DNA of 64,000 bases, taken from contig NZ_MKKE01000044.1 of the NCBI RefSeq assembly GCF_001942305.1, forward strand, positions 169,156-233,155. The letters are read 5' to 3'. The notes beneath the pieces were generated by a model. The model was not told the origin of the DNA and did no database searches. It saw only the letters and a list, made by a program, of their open reading frames with translations. This stretch comes from Saccharomonospora sp. CUA-673 (GTDB taxonomy: Bacteria; Actinomycetota; Actinomycetes; Mycobacteriales; Pseudonocardiaceae). The position numbers and the translations under genes were made by a program. This document shows, one piece after another, positions 9,301-20,051 of the stretch; the first letter of the stretch is position 1, and each line of letters starts with the position of its first letter.

Positions 9301-9327
9301 TTGTCCACATCGACCCAGTTGTCCACA
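9301..9327 (+). promoter_or_regulatory. two DnaA-box-like sites
   Basis: TTGTCCACA occurs at 9301-9309 and again at 9319-9327, same orientation, 18 bases apart. This is the high-GC actinobacterial DnaA box. The pair lies between the zinc-ribbon gene and the SAF-domain gene. No origin genes are nearby, so a titration or regulatory role is the most that can be suggested. Confidence 0.5.
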
Positions 9328-9425
9328 GGTTCGCGAATCGGTACTTCCGAACCGGCGTGACGCCCTCCTAGCGTCGATCGGGCCGAGGCGACGAGCGCCC
9401 GGCCCGATCCGAACCGGGGGCGTGG

Positions 9426-10100
9426 ATGACCACGAACGTCACGCGTGCGCTGACACGCTGGACGGCGACCGTCCGGGCGCGACCGATTCCGGTGCTGCGC
9501 CGCGTGCTCGCCGTCGCACTCCTGCTGCTGGCGGTCGCGCTGGCCACCCGGCCCGCCACCGCACACGACGACGCCACACGTCCGATTCTGGTATTCGCCC
9601 GGGATGTCCCGCTCGGGGCGACGTTGCAGGAGGCCGACGTGCGTACGGTCGACCTCCCCGCGGCGGCCCATCCCCGCGGCGCGCTCACGAAATCGGACGA
9701 AATCCCTGGGCAGCGCCTCATGGGCGTCGCTCGGGAGGGTGAACCTGTCACCGATTCCCGACTCGCGGACCGGGCACCGACCCCTGCGGGAACGGTCACC
9801 GTGCCGATCCGGTTGGCCGATGCGGACCTCGCTCCCCTGTTGCACCCCGGGTCCAGAGTGGACATTGTGGCACTCGGCTCCGGCGCGTCCGAGCAGGGCG
9901 GCGAACAGGTGCTGGCCAGCGACATTCCGGTGTTGTCGGTCGCCGCGTCCGATGGTCCGGGCTCCGCCGACGCGGGATCCGGAATCGCGGCCCACGGCGC
10001 GGGCGAGGGCCCGCTCGTGCTCGTCGCCGCGCGACCCGACCCTGCGGCACGCCTCGCTGCGGTGTCCTTGTCCCAGCCCGTGACGGTTACGCTCCGATAG
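9426..10100 (+). CDS. SAF-domain protein, CpaB/RcpC-like
   Basis: A 224-residue secreted or membrane-anchored protein. It has a basic N-terminus and one hydrophobic segment (about 25-45, VLRRVLAVALLLLAVALA). An SAF domain (about 50-120) follows with the typical strands ILVFARDVPLGATLQEADV and LMGVAREGEPVTDSRLA, then a beta-rich C-terminal part (VPIRLADADLAPLLHPGSRVDIVAL) like the RcpC/CpaB pilus assembly fold. No Flp pilus genes are adjacent. The gene precedes mscL by 32 bases. Function is unproven. Confidence 0.75.
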   Translation: MTTNVTRALTRWTATVRARPIPVLRRVLAVALLLLAVALATRPATAHDDATRPILVFARDVPLGATLQEADVRTVDLPAAAHPRGALTKSDEIPGQRLMGVAREGEPVTDSRLADRAPTPAGTVTVPIRLADADLAPLLHPGSRVDIVALGSGASEQGGEQVLASDIPVLSVAASDGPGSADAGSGIAAHGAGEGPLVLVAARPDPAARLAAVSLSQPVTVTLR

Positions 10101-10132
10101 CCATTCAAGTCCAATGTGGAAGGGAGCGGAGC

Positions 10133-10537
10133 GTGCTGAAGGGCTTCAAGGAATTCCTGATGCGCGGCAACATCGTCGAACTTGCCGTCGCAGTCGTCAT
10201 CGGTACCGCCTTCACCGCGATCGTCACGGCGTTCACCGAGAGCCTGATCCAGCCATTGATCAACGCACTGGGCGGCAGCGATGCCGCGCAGGGACTCGGA
10301 TTCCGGATCCTGGCCGAGAACCAGAGCACGTTCCTCGACTTCGGAACCGTGATCAACGCGGCGATCAACTTCGTCATCATCGCCGCGGTGGTCTACTTCC
10401 TGGTCGTGATGCCGTTCCAGAAGCTCCAGGAACGCCGCAAGCGTGGCCAGGAGGAAGAGGTGGAGCCGACGGACGTCGAGCTGCTCACCGAGATCCGCGA
10501 CCTGCTGCGCGACCGTCAGGCCGGCAACCGGGGCTGA
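10133..10537 (+). CDS. mscL: large-conductance mechanosensitive channel MscL
   Basis: A 134-residue channel protein that opens under hypo-osmotic shock. GTG 10133 follows AAGGGAGCGG. The N-terminal helix LKGFKEFLMRGN is followed by TM1 (IVELAVAVVIGTAFTAIVTAF), a periplasmic loop, TM2 (INAAINFVIIAAVVYFLVV) and a charged cytoplasmic helix ending in ELLTEIRDLLRD. Length and motifs match the pentameric MscL family. It lies convergent to the small gene at 10547 and near moaB2, as in M. tuberculosis (mscL Rv0985c). Confidence 0.97.
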   Translation: MLKGFKEFLMRGNIVELAVAVVIGTAFTAIVTAFTESLIQPLINALGGSDAAQGLGFRILAENQSTFLDFGTVINAAINFVIIAAVVYFLVVMPFQKLQERRKRGQEEEVEPTDVELLTEIRDLLRDRQAGNRG

Positions 10538-10546
10538 TCAGCGGGT

Positions 10547-10794
10547 TCACCGGTCGTGATGCGGCGGCCGGTTCTCCCGGTACCAGTCGTCGGACGAGCC
10601 GGACCCGCCACGCGGGGACCGCTCGTCGACGTGGTCTCGGGCAGCACCTCGCCGAACACCTCGGCGAGTTTGCGACGCAACGCAGGCGACGATTTCGGCG
10701 TCTCCGGCGTCTCCGGCGGCCCGGCGCGCCGGCCGTCGGCTCTGCCGGACGATGCGTCGTCTGCCGCGGATTCGGATCCGCCCGTTTCGGTCAT
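10547..10794 (-). CDS. small conserved hypothetical protein (frameshifted)
   Basis: The N-terminal half is acidic and polar, then PETPKSSPALRRKLAEVFGEVLP. The open frame drifts into low-quality sequence near 10618. With one base restored it ends GSGSSDDWYRENRPPHHDR, which has the look of a conserved acidic/His-rich ending. The corrected length is 82 residues with a stop at 10547, ten bases from the convergent mscL stop. No function is known. Confidence 0.6.
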
Positions 10795-10813
10795 GGTGTC
10801 GCGTCCTGCCGGC

Positions 10814-11314
10814 TCAGTCGCCGTCCAGGCCGGACAGCTCGCCGATCACGTACGGCAGCAACGTCGACAGCGTGGCCATGCCGTCACGCACCGCGGGGCG
10901 CGACCCCGCGAGGTTGACCACCAGCGTGCTGCCGGACAGGCCCACCAGGCCGCGGGACACGCCCGCGTCGACGGCACCCGCCGCCAGCCCGGACGAGCGG
11001 AGCGCCTCGGCGATGCCCGGCACCGGTCGGTCGAGCACACCCGACGTCGCGTCCGGCGTCACGTCGCGGGGTGACACACCCGTGCCGCCGACGGTGAGCA
11101 CGAGGTCCACACCACCGATGACGGCGGTGTTGAGCGCATTGCGGATCTCGACGATGTCGGCGCGGACGACCACCGAACCGTCGACGATGAATCCCGCCTC
11201 CTCGAGGAGTTCGGTGACGAGTCGGCCGGTCGAGTCGTCGGTCTCCCGCTGGGCGGTGCGGTCGTCGACCACGACCACCAGGGCGCGGCCGAGCCGCTGT
11301 GCACTCCGTTCCAT
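10814..11314 (-). CDS. moaB2: MoaB/MogA-family molybdenum cofactor protein
   Basis: A 166-residue MPT-binding-fold protein. ATG 11314 is used rather than the longer frame to 11461, because homology starts at GRALVVVVDDRT and the extension is arginine-rich noise. The signature VLTVGGTGVSPRDVTPDAT (molybdopterin/ATP binding) and AGSRPAVRDGMATL are visible. In M. tuberculosis moaB2 (Rv0984) lies between pepD and mscL exactly as here. It may act in Mo-cofactor adenylation, but the synteny with pepD/mprAB suggests a wider, unresolved role. Confidence 0.88.
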   Translation of the reverse strand: MERSAQRLGRALVVVVDDRTAQRETDDSTGRLVTELLEEAGFIVDGSVVVRADIVEIRNALNTAVIGGVDLVLTVGGTGVSPRDVTPDATSGVLDRPVPGIAEALRSSGLAAGAVDAGVSRGLVGLSGSTLVVNLAGSRPAVRDGMATLSTLLPYVIGELSGLDGD

Positions 11315-11528
11315 GGCTCCTACCGTATCGCTCGGTTCGCTGATCGCGCGTATGCCGCGCTTCGCGTCGGCCGCGTCTCCGACGCGGCGGACACGCTCCA
11401 CACGCGACCGCGCGCGAGCCGGACGGAAGGGATTCCCGGCTCGCGCGCGGTCTTCACGCACCCGGTCACGGGTTCGGCTCCGCGGCGGGCGGTGGTTGGT
11501 CTCGGCCGCTGTCGGCGGCCGAGCGTCC

Positions 11529-13087
<1,559 letters not shown>

Positions 13088-13180
13088 GCCTCCATCATGG
13101 GACACGGTCCTGAGAACTGGCTGAAATCCACCTGTGGGATCGCCGGGGATGTGCCCCGGACCCACCGGGCGCGGCCGGGC

Positions 13181-14293
13181 TCAGCGCACCGGTGGTCCGG
13201 CCGTGCGCAGGCGTTCGGCGATCTGCTCCGGGGTGGAGTCGTTGATCCACACCGCCATGCCGGATTCGGAACCGGCCAGGTACTTGAGCTTGTCGGCCGA
13301 CCGCAGCACCGACAACAGCTCGAGGTGCAGCCACGACAGCTCGCGGTCGGTGTCGGTCGGCGCCTGGTACCAGCCGGCGACGTAGGGCAGCGGACGGTCG
13401 TAGAGGCCGTCGCACTGCGCCAGCACGGTCAGGTAGACGCGGGCGAAGTCGTCCCGTTCGGCGTCGGTCAGTTCGGTCAGATCGGCCACCTGCCGGTGCG
13501 GCACGACCTGCACCTGCACCGGCCAGCGCGCCGCGGGCGGGACGAAGGCCGTCCAGTGCTCGCCCGCGGCGACGATCCGCTCGCCCGAGGCGCGTTCGGC
13601 GGCGAGGACGTCGCCGAGCACGTGGGTGCCGTGCCGGTCGCGGTGGGCGGCCGCGGTCGCGAGCATGCGCTCGGTGCGCGGCGTGACGAACGGGTAGCCG
13701 TAGATCTGCCCGTGCGGATGCGGCAACGTCACCCCGATCTCCTCGCCGCGGTTCTCGAACGGGAAGACCTGCCGAACACCGGGGGTCGCCGACAGGGCGG
13801 CGGTGCGGTCGGCCCACGCGTCGACGACGGTGCGCACGCGCGTGGGCGTCAGCCTGCCGAACGAGCCGTCGTGATCGCTGGTGAAGCACACGACCTCGCA
13901 CCGCCCGGTGCCGGGCGCCACGGGCACGATGCCCGCATCGCCGACGGTGGTCGGGCCGGCGTCCGGGACACCCTGGGCGAACGAGGGGAAGCGGTTCTCG
14001 AACACGACCACGTCGTAGTCGCCCTCGGGCACCTCGCTGGGGCGTTCCGGCGTGCTCGGGCACAGCGGACACAGGTCCGCGGGCGGCATGTAGGTGCGGG
14101 TCTGGCGGTGGGCGGCCATCGCGACCCACTCGCCGGTCAGGGGGTCGCGGCGGATCTCCGAGGCGGCCGAGACCTGCGGCAGGTCGCGGGTGTCGGCAGC
14201 GGTGCGCGGCGGGGCGTCGGGGTTCTCGTCGAAGTAGACGATCTCCCTGCCGTCGGCGAGCCGCCTGGAGGTCGTGCGCACGGTGCCGCTCAC
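13181..14293 (-). CDS. galT: galactose-1-phosphate uridylyltransferase
   Basis: Leloir-pathway enzyme of 370 residues exchanging UMP between UDP-glucose and galactose-1-phosphate. GTG 14293 is chosen because it overlaps the upstream regulator stop (GTGA); the much longer open frame to 15169 is antisense noise. Zinc-binding CPLCPS (about 85), VFENRFPSF, the active-site LPHPHGQIYGYPF with HPH, and VQVVPHRQVADLTEL are all visible. It forms an operon with the DeoR regulator. No galK or galE is in the window. Confidence 0.93.
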   Translation of the reverse strand: MSGTVRTTSRRLADGREIVYFDENPDAPPRTAADTRDLPQVSAASEIRRDPLTGEWVAMAAHRQTRTYMPPADLCPLCPSTPERPSEVPEGDYDVVVFENRFPSFAQGVPDAGPTTVGDAGIVPVAPGTGRCEVVCFTSDHDGSFGRLTPTRVRTVVDAWADRTAALSATPGVRQVFPFENRGEEIGVTLPHPHGQIYGYPFVTPRTERMLATAAAHRDRHGTHVLGDVLAAERASGERIVAAGEHWTAFVPPAARWPVQVQVVPHRQVADLTELTDAERDDFARVYLTVLAQCDGLYDRPLPYVAGWYQAPTDTDRELSWLHLELLSVLRSADKLKYLAGSESGMAVWINDSTPEQIAERLRTAGPPVR

Positions 14294-15087
14294 GCGTCGT
14301 CCTCGCGGCGGACCGGGACCTCGGCGATCTGCAGGCTGCCCACGTGCTCGGACAGCGTCTTCCTGGCGTCCTCGGGCAGGTGCTCGTCGGACACGACGAC
14401 GCTGGCGTCGGCGAGGTCGGCGATCGTGGAGATGCCGACCGTGCCCCACTTGGTGTGGTCGGCCAGCACGACGAGCTTGCGCGCGGCGTCGATGAGCGCG
14501 CGGTCGGTCTCGCCCTCGGTGAGGTTCGGGGTCGTGAAGCCGGGGCCGTCGGCCATGCCGTGGACCCCCAGGAACACCAGGTCGAGGTGCAGGCTGCGCA
14601 GGCTCTGCACGGCGACGGGGCCGACGAGCGCGTCGGAGGGTGTGCGCACGCCGCCGGTGAGGATCACCGTCCGGTTCGGCTGCTGCGCCTCGTGCAGCGC
14701 GTCGGCGACGTGCACCGAGTTGGTCACGACCGTCAGGTCCGCGATACCGGCGAGGGCGCGGGCGAACGTCCAGGTGGTCGTGCCGGCGGACAGGCCGATC
14801 GCGCTGCCGGGTTTGACGAGTTCGGCGGCCCGCTGGGCGATGGCCTCCTTGTGGTCCTGCTGCTGGAGGGACTTCGCCTCGAAACCGGGTTCGTCGGTAC
14901 TGCGGTCGTCGAGGGTGGTCGCGCCGCCGTACACCTTCTCGACCAGACCGCGTCCGGCCAGGACGTCGAGGTCGCGGCGGATGGTCATGTCGGAGACGCC
15001 GAGGCGTTCGACGAGCTCGCTGACCCGAACCGCGCCGGTACGCCGCGCCTCCTCGAGGATGATCGCTTGTCGCTGCCGCGCCAGCAC
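14290..15087 (-). CDS. DeoR-family transcriptional regulator
   Basis: A 265-residue sugar-responsive repressor. The N-terminal winged helix (ARQRQAIILEEARRTGAVRVSELVERLGVSDMTIRRDL) is typical of DeoR. The C-terminal sensor domain resembles a sugar-phosphate isomerase fold, with GLSAGTTTWTFARAL, TVVTNSVHVADAL and VVLADHTKWGTVG. GTG 15087 is used. Co-transcription with galT by a 4-base overlap suggests control of galactose use, with a galactose phosphate as likely inducer (inferred). Confidence 0.9.
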   Translation of the reverse strand: MLARQRQAIILEEARRTGAVRVSELVERLGVSDMTIRRDLDVLAGRGLVEKVYGGATTLDDRSTDEPGFEAKSLQQQDHKEAIAQRAAELVKPGSAIGLSAGTTTWTFARALAGIADLTVVTNSVHVADALHEAQQPNRTVILTGGVRTPSDALVGPVAVQSLRSLHLDLVFLGVHGMADGPGFTTPNLTEGETDRALIDAARKLVVLADHTKWGTVGISTIADLADASVVVSDEHLPEDARKTLSEHVGSLQIAEVPVRREDDA

Positions 15088-15211
15088 TTCGTCTCCCGCC
15101 GTCCGGCATCGGACGCGCCGACACCCAGGAAATCAACCCAACTACACAAAATCCTACAGCATCGAACAAGCCCGTGGCCGCGGCGCACGCGCGCCACCGC
15201 GACAGCCCTGG

Positions 15212-16642
15212 TCAGGCAGGCTGTTCGGGCGACGTTCCCGGCAGTCGCATCGTCATCACGGTGCCACCACCGTCCCGGGGCGCCGCGAAGGCGATGCCGC
15301 CGTGTCGTCCGGTGGCCTGGCGCACGATGGCCAGCCCGAGCCCCGAGCCGGGCATGGTGCGCGCCTCCGCAGAACGATAGAACCGGTCGAACACCTTGGG
15401 GAGGTCTTCGGGATCGATCCCGGGGCCGCGATCGGCGACCTCGACGACCGCGGTGCCGTCGCCGAGCGGCCGCAGGGCCACGCCGACGACCGAACCCGGG
15501 GGCGAGAACTTCACGGCGTTGTCGAGAAGGTTGAGCACGGCGCGTTCGAGCACGCCGGGGTCGCCGATGAGGCTCCACGACTGCAGGTGCACGTCGAACT
15601 CGGTGTCGCCGGCGCGGCGGCGGGCACGGTCGAGGGCGCGTTCGACGACGTCGGCGAGGTCGACCTGTTCCATCTCCTGCGGTCCGCTGTCCCTGGCCAG
15701 TTCGACGAGGTCGCCGATGAGCTGGGTGAGTTCGTCGAGCTGGCCGCGGATGTCGCCCTCAATCTCGCCGCGCACCTGCTCGTCGAGCGGTGGGGCGTCG
15801 CTCTTGTTGGCCGAGAGCAGGAGTTCGAGGTTGGTGCGCAGCGAGGTCAGGGGCGTGCGGAGCTCGTGGCCGGCGTCGGCGACGAGCTGGCTCTGCTGTG
15901 CCTGCGAGTCGGCGACGGCAGCGAGCATGGTGTTGAAGCTCTGCGTCATGCGGGACAGTTCGTCGTCGCCGGTGACGGGGATGGGCCGCAGGTCCATCGT
16001 GCTGGCGACGCGTTCGGTGGCCGAGGTCAGCCGTTGCACGGGTCGCAGCGCGGTCCGTGCGACGCCGGTGGCGGCGCCGACGGCGACCACGATGCCGATG
16101 CCGCCGAACAGCAACAGCACGAACGACAGGTCACGGAGGGTCCGTTCGGTCTCCGCAAGCGATTGCGCGAGGACGAGCGCCTGGCCGGACCCGGAGCTGA
16201 CGGCGATGACCCGCATGTGCGTCGCGTCGTCGGTGCGCAGCGACCATTCGGCCTGCCCCTGCGCGACGGCCATCTCGGGCTTGCCGGACGGCGGTTCGGC
16301 GCCGCCCTGCGGCAGCACGATGCCGCCGCCTGCCTGGAGCAGGCCGATCTCGATGTCGCCGCTGGCGAGCATGGCCGAGGGCAGGTTCTGGAACCGCGAC
16401 ACCACGGGAACGCTGGCGGCGGCCGCGTGGGCGCGTTCGGTGAGGGAGTTGTCGAACTGGTCGTAGAGGTTGCTGCGCACGGTCAGGTAGGTGACCAGCG
16501 AGACGAGCGCGACCGTCCCCCCGACGCACAGCGCGGCGAGCAGGACGACGCGGGTGCGCAGCGAGGTCCGTTTCGGTGGCCGTGCGGGGTCGCCGGCGGT
16601 GGGGTCGTCGACGGGCGTGCCGTGGGGGTCGGGACCGGTCAC
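15212..16642 (-). CDS. mprB: sensor histidine kinase MprB
   Basis: A 476-residue membrane kinase. TM1 is at about 31-55, an extracytoplasmic sensor region at about 56-165, TM2 at about 170-195, then HAMP (RPVQRLTSATERVAS), the dimerisation/phosphoacceptor helix ADAGHELRTPLTSLRTNLELL and an ATPase domain with NLLDNAVKFSPPG (N box), ADRGPGIDPEDLPKVFDRFYR (G1/F boxes) and GSGLGLAIVRQ (G2). Start 16642 overlaps the mprA stop. The family senses envelope stress and controls pepD and sigma factors in M. tuberculosis. The order of mprA, mprB and pepD is kept, but a galT/deoR pair sits between mprB and pepD here. Confidence 0.92.
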   Translation of the reverse strand: MTGPDPHGTPVDDPTAGDPARPPKRTSLRTRVVLLAALCVGGTVALVSLVTYLTVRSNLYDQFDNSLTERAHAAAASVPVVSRFQNLPSAMLASGDIEIGLLQAGGGIVLPQGGAEPPSGKPEMAVAQGQAEWSLRTDDATHMRVIAVSSGSGQALVLAQSLAETERTLRDLSFVLLLFGGIGIVVAVGAATGVARTALRPVQRLTSATERVASTMDLRPIPVTGDDELSRMTQSFNTMLAAVADSQAQQSQLVADAGHELRTPLTSLRTNLELLLSANKSDAPPLDEQVRGEIEGDIRGQLDELTQLIGDLVELARDSGPQEMEQVDLADVVERALDRARRRAGDTEFDVHLQSWSLIGDPGVLERAVLNLLDNAVKFSPPGSVVGVALRPLGDGTAVVEVADRGPGIDPEDLPKVFDRFYRSAEARTMPGSGLGLAIVRQATGRHGGIAFAAPRDGGGTVMTMRLPGTSPEQPA

Positions 16643-17327
16643 GGAGGGGTCTCCCGGAGCACGTAGCCGACGCCGCGCACGGTGTGGATGAGCCGCGGTT
16701 CGCCGTCGGCCTCGGTCTTGCGGCGCAGGTAGCCGACGTACACCTCGAGCGCGTTGCCGGAGGTGGGGAAGTCGAAGCCCCAGACCTCCTCGAGGATGCG
16801 GCTGCGGGTGAGCACGTGTTTCGGGTAGGTCAGGAACAGTTCGAGCAGGGTGAACTCGGTGCGGGTCAGGCTGATCTCGCGTTCGCCGCGGCGCACCTCG
16901 CGGGTGTCGGGGTCGAGGGTGAGGTCGGCGAACGAGAGCGACCCGGTGCCCTGCGGTTCGGCCTCGGCTGCGGCGCGGCGCAGCAGTGCCCGCAGTCGGG
17001 CGAGCAGTTCCTCGAGAGCGAAGGGTTTGGGCAGGTAGTCGTCGGCGCGGCGTCGAGGCCGGAGACCCGGTCGGACACGGCGTCGCGCGCGGTGAGCACG
17101 AGGATGGGCAGGTCGTCGCCGCCGCTGCGGAGCCTGCGGGCGACCTCGAGGCCGTCGAGTCTGGGCATCATGACGTCGAGGACCATGGCGTCCGGTCGGT
17201 CGGCGGTCACCATCTCGAGTGCCACGGCGCCGTCGCTGGCCACGTCGACCTGGTAGCCGTTGAACTCGAGGGATCGCCGGAGCGATTCCCGCACGGCCCG
17301 GTCGTCGTCGACAACGAGTATGCGCAT
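16639..17327 (-). CDS. mprA: OmpR-family response regulator MprA (frameshifted)
   Basis: Receiver domain with acidic pocket DDD near residue 8, phospho-acceptor Asp in MVLDVMMPRLDGLEV, and the Lys in LPKPF. It is followed by an OmpR winged helix (TRTEFTLLELFLTYPKHVLTRSRILEEVWG, YVGYLRRKTEA, HTVRGVGYVLRE). One base is missing at about 17049, where GLDAGADDYLPKPF is expected. The restored length of 229 residues is normal. ATG 17327 gives MRILVVDDDRAV. The break in a conserved receiver loop is most simply a sequence error. Forms a two-component pair with mprB. Confidence 0.93.
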
Positions 17328-17419
17328 GGCCACCAGTGTGTCGGGTGTGGCTGAGACGCACCTGAATGCCGGCGCCCGCCGGGGTGTCGGCCCGATCACG
17401 TCCCCGGCCCGACCCGATG

Positions 17420-18106
17420 TCAGTCGACGAGTCCGCCGCGGTAGGCGAGCAGGGCCGCCTGCACCCGGTTGGCGGCGCCGATCTTCGAGAGCACGGCCGA
17501 GACGTAGCCCTTGACGGTGGCCTCGGACAGGTGGAGCTTGCTGCCGATCTCGGCGTTGGACATGCCCTGCCCGATGAGGCCGACGACCTCGCGTTCGCGT
17601 TCGGACAGCGACGCGAGCAGGCGGCGGGCCGGTGCGGCGGCGCGGGCCTCGTCGCGTTGGGCGTTGACCATGCGGGCGGCCACGCTCGGGTCGAGCACGG
17701 CGCCGCCGCGGGACAGGTCGCGCACGGCGCGGACCAGCACGCCGGGTTCGATGTCCTTGAGCAGGAAGCCGTTGGCGCCGAACCGCAGGGCGAGGCTCAC
17801 GTATTCGTCGACGTCGAACGTGGTGAGCATGGCCATGCGGGGCGGTTCGGGCAGGCTCTGCATGGCGCGCAGGGCGCGGATGCCGTCGTCGGGTTGCCGC
17901 ATCTTGATGTCGAGCAGCGCGACCTGGGGACGCAGACGTCTCGCCGTCTCGACCGCCGACCGTCCGTCGGCGGCCTCGCCGACGACCTCGATGTCGGGCG
18001 CCGCGGACAGCATCGCGCGCAGACCCTGGCGCACGAGCTCCTCATCGTCGGCCAGCATGACTGTGATCAACGGTTTGCCTCCCGGAGGGGGGAACGGGAT
18101 GGACAA
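17420..18106 (-). CDS. NarL/LuxR-type response regulator, orphan
   Basis: A 228-residue receiver plus LuxR helix-turn-helix protein. Visible: acidic pair in MLADDEELVRQGLRAML, phospho-Asp in VALLDIKMRQPDDGI, Lys in GFLLKDIEPG, and the C-terminal HTH LSEREREVVGLIGQGMSNAEIGSKLHLSEATVK. The usual DIRMP is DIKMRQP here, a mild divergence around the phosphorylation site. No histidine kinase is next to it, so its partner is unknown. It is the last core gene before tRNA-Arg. Confidence 0.9.
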   Translation of the reverse strand: MSIPFPPPGGKPLITVMLADDEELVRQGLRAMLSAAPDIEVVGEAADGRSAVETARRLRPQVALLDIKMRQPDDGIRALRAMQSLPEPPRMAMLTTFDVDEYVSLALRFGANGFLLKDIEPGVLVRAVRDLSRGGAVLDPSVAARMVNAQRDEARAAAPARRLLASLSEREREVVGLIGQGMSNAEIGSKLHLSEATVKGYVSAVLSKIGAANRVQAALLAYRGGLVD

Positions 18107-18227
18107 GGTCCTACGCCGTCGGCGACAGTGCTACCGGGCGGTAGTTCGCTAAGCCTAGGCGATCGCGGCGATCCGTATGGTCCACTTACAAACATTCGTC
18201 CCGCTGCGGTTAGACTCCACCGCGCAA

Positions 18228-18299
18228 GCCCTCGTAGCTCAGGGGATAGAGCACCGCTCTCCTAAAGCGGGTGTCGCAGGTTCGAATCCTGCCGGGGGC
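18228..18299 (+). tRNA. tRNA-Arg(CCT), integration site of the following element
   Basis: Acceptor GCCCTCG pairs with CGGGGGC, D-arm GCTC...GAGC, anticodon stem CCGCT/AGCGG with loop CTCCTAA (anticodon CCT), T-arm GCAGG-TTCGAAT-CCTGC, discriminator G. A tyrosine integrase gene begins 83 bases after its 3' end, which makes the 3' half the probable attachment core. Confidence 0.95.
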
Positions 18300-18381
18300 G
18301 CCCAGGTCAGAGGCGATTTTTAGACGCAAGCCTCGGTCCGCGTGGTGCCGTTCATGGTGCGAGGTGCCGTAACCTCGCACC

Positions 18382-19958
18382 ATGGCGACCAGCGGAAAAG
18401 CCAGTGCGCAGCGAACCCGAGGCAGGGTCGAGACCCTGCCGAGCGGCGCGCTCCGCGTCACCGTCTACGCCGGTATCGACGCGATGACCGGACGTAGGCA
18501 CTACCTCCGTGAGACAGTCCCGGCCGGTCCCGACGCGGCCAAGCAAGCCGAGAACGTCCGCATCAAGCTCGTCAACGAGGTCAACCAGCAGCGCAGTCCA
18601 CGCACGAATGCGACCGTCAACCAGCTCATGGATCGTTACCTTGAGCTGCTGGATGTCGACACCACCACCCGGCGCCGCTACGAAACAGTCATCCGGAGTC
18701 ACGTCCGACCGCTGATCGGCAAGCTCACACTAGCCAAGCTCGATGCCGAGACGATCGACTCCTTCTACCGAACGCTGCGCACCTGCCGGACGCACTGCGG
18801 AGGCCGGCAGTTCGTCGAGCACGACGTCAAACACGACCATGGCCGACCCCACCGTTGCACGGACCGCTGCCGGCCCCACGAGCACCAACCTCTGGCAACA
18901 GCGACCATCCGCAAGATCCACTGGTGCCTCAGCGGGGCGTTCAAGGATGCGCTCCGGTGGCGGTGGACCACGGTCAACCCTCTCGACCAGGCACAACCGC
19001 CACGCGGCGGCCAGGCGAATCCTCAGCCCCCAACGGCGCAGGAAGCAGCGAAGATCGTCAACCGTGCGTTCCAGGAACTGCGTTGGGGCATGTTCGTGTG
19101 GCTCGCAATGACCACCGGGGCACGTCGCGGCGAGCTCTGCGCCCTGCGCTGGGACCAGCTCGAACTCGATCAAGCCACGGTCTGGATCCGCACCGCCATC
19201 GCACAGGACGGGGCGAGCACGTGGGAGAAGGACACCAAGACCCATCAGCAACGCCGCATCGCGCTCGACGCAGAAACTGTCGCCCTATTGCGGGCATACC
19301 GCCAACACTGCGATCGGGAAGCGGCGTCGGTGGGCGCCGAGCTGGCCGATGACGGGCGCGTCTTCTCAGCATCGGTCGACCACTCAACCTGGGTCAAACC
19401 ATCGACGGTCTCGCAGCGCTACCGGCGTATGTGCAAGGCGCTTGGTTGGGACATGCACATCCACCAGCTGCGCCACTATTCGGCCACCGAACTGATCGCC
19501 TCCGGAGTCGACCCGCGCACCGTGGCGGGCCGTCTCGGACACGGCAGCGTGGCGCGACGACCTTGCGCGCCTACGCGGCATGGGTCTCGGAAGCCGACCA
19601 ACGTGCGGCCGGCACGTTCACAGCCCGTATGCCACAAGCGCCGGTCACCATCGACTCCGACGGCAACGTCCAAACCGACACCGACACCGAGGCCGAGTCG
19701 ACGAACCCCTACGAGAAGATCGCCGCCGACATCCGTGGCGCAATCTCGGCCGGGTTTCTGTCACCGGGTTCAATGTTGCCTCCTGTCAGTGAACTCGCGA
19801 CCCGCTACCACGTGTCAACAGGAACAGCGCACCGCGCAATCGCGGAACTGAAGTCAGCGGGCTACGTAGCGGCGAGCCGCGGCAAACGTGCGACGGTGAC
19901 TTACCCATCGGAGCCATCCGAACCCGAGGTGGACACCAGTACGAGACGGTTCAGCTAA
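18382..19958 (+). CDS. tyrosine integrase fused to a GntR-type helix-turn-helix (frameshifted)
   Basis: About 525 residues after correction. N-terminal AP2-like/SAM-like part (QRTRGRVETLPSGALRVTVYAG; VNQLMDRYLELLDVD). An inserted Cys/His-rich loop (CRTHCGG...HRCTDRCRPHEH, about 135-165) could bind metal. The catalytic domain shows TGARRGELCALRWDQL (Arg), HQLRHYSATELIASGVD (H-x-x-R) and, after a one-base loss near 19553, TLRAYAAWVSEADQ with the nucleophilic Tyr. The same corrected frame continues into a GntR winged helix (YEKIAADIRGAISAGFLSPGSMLPPVSELATRY). The GntR domain may make the integrase self-regulating. Excision and integration at tRNA-Arg are its likely function. Confidence 0.88.
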
Positions 19959-20051
19959 CCACGAAACCACCCCCAGGGACACTGCTCCGCTCGGCTGAAG
20001 ACGCACCATTCCCGACTCACCCTCACCAGTGGGCGACTAATATCCGGCGCC

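Noticed and set aside
9072..9995. Minus-strand 307-codon frame with an acidic C-terminus
   Set aside because: The acidic part is the antisense of the Ser-rich FmdB tail and the rest is antisense to the SAF-domain gene.
13181..15169. Minus-strand frame of 662 codons extending galT upstream
   Set aside because: The part before 14293 is Arg/Pro-rich shadow of the DeoR gene; galT starts at GTG 14293 with a GTGA overlap.
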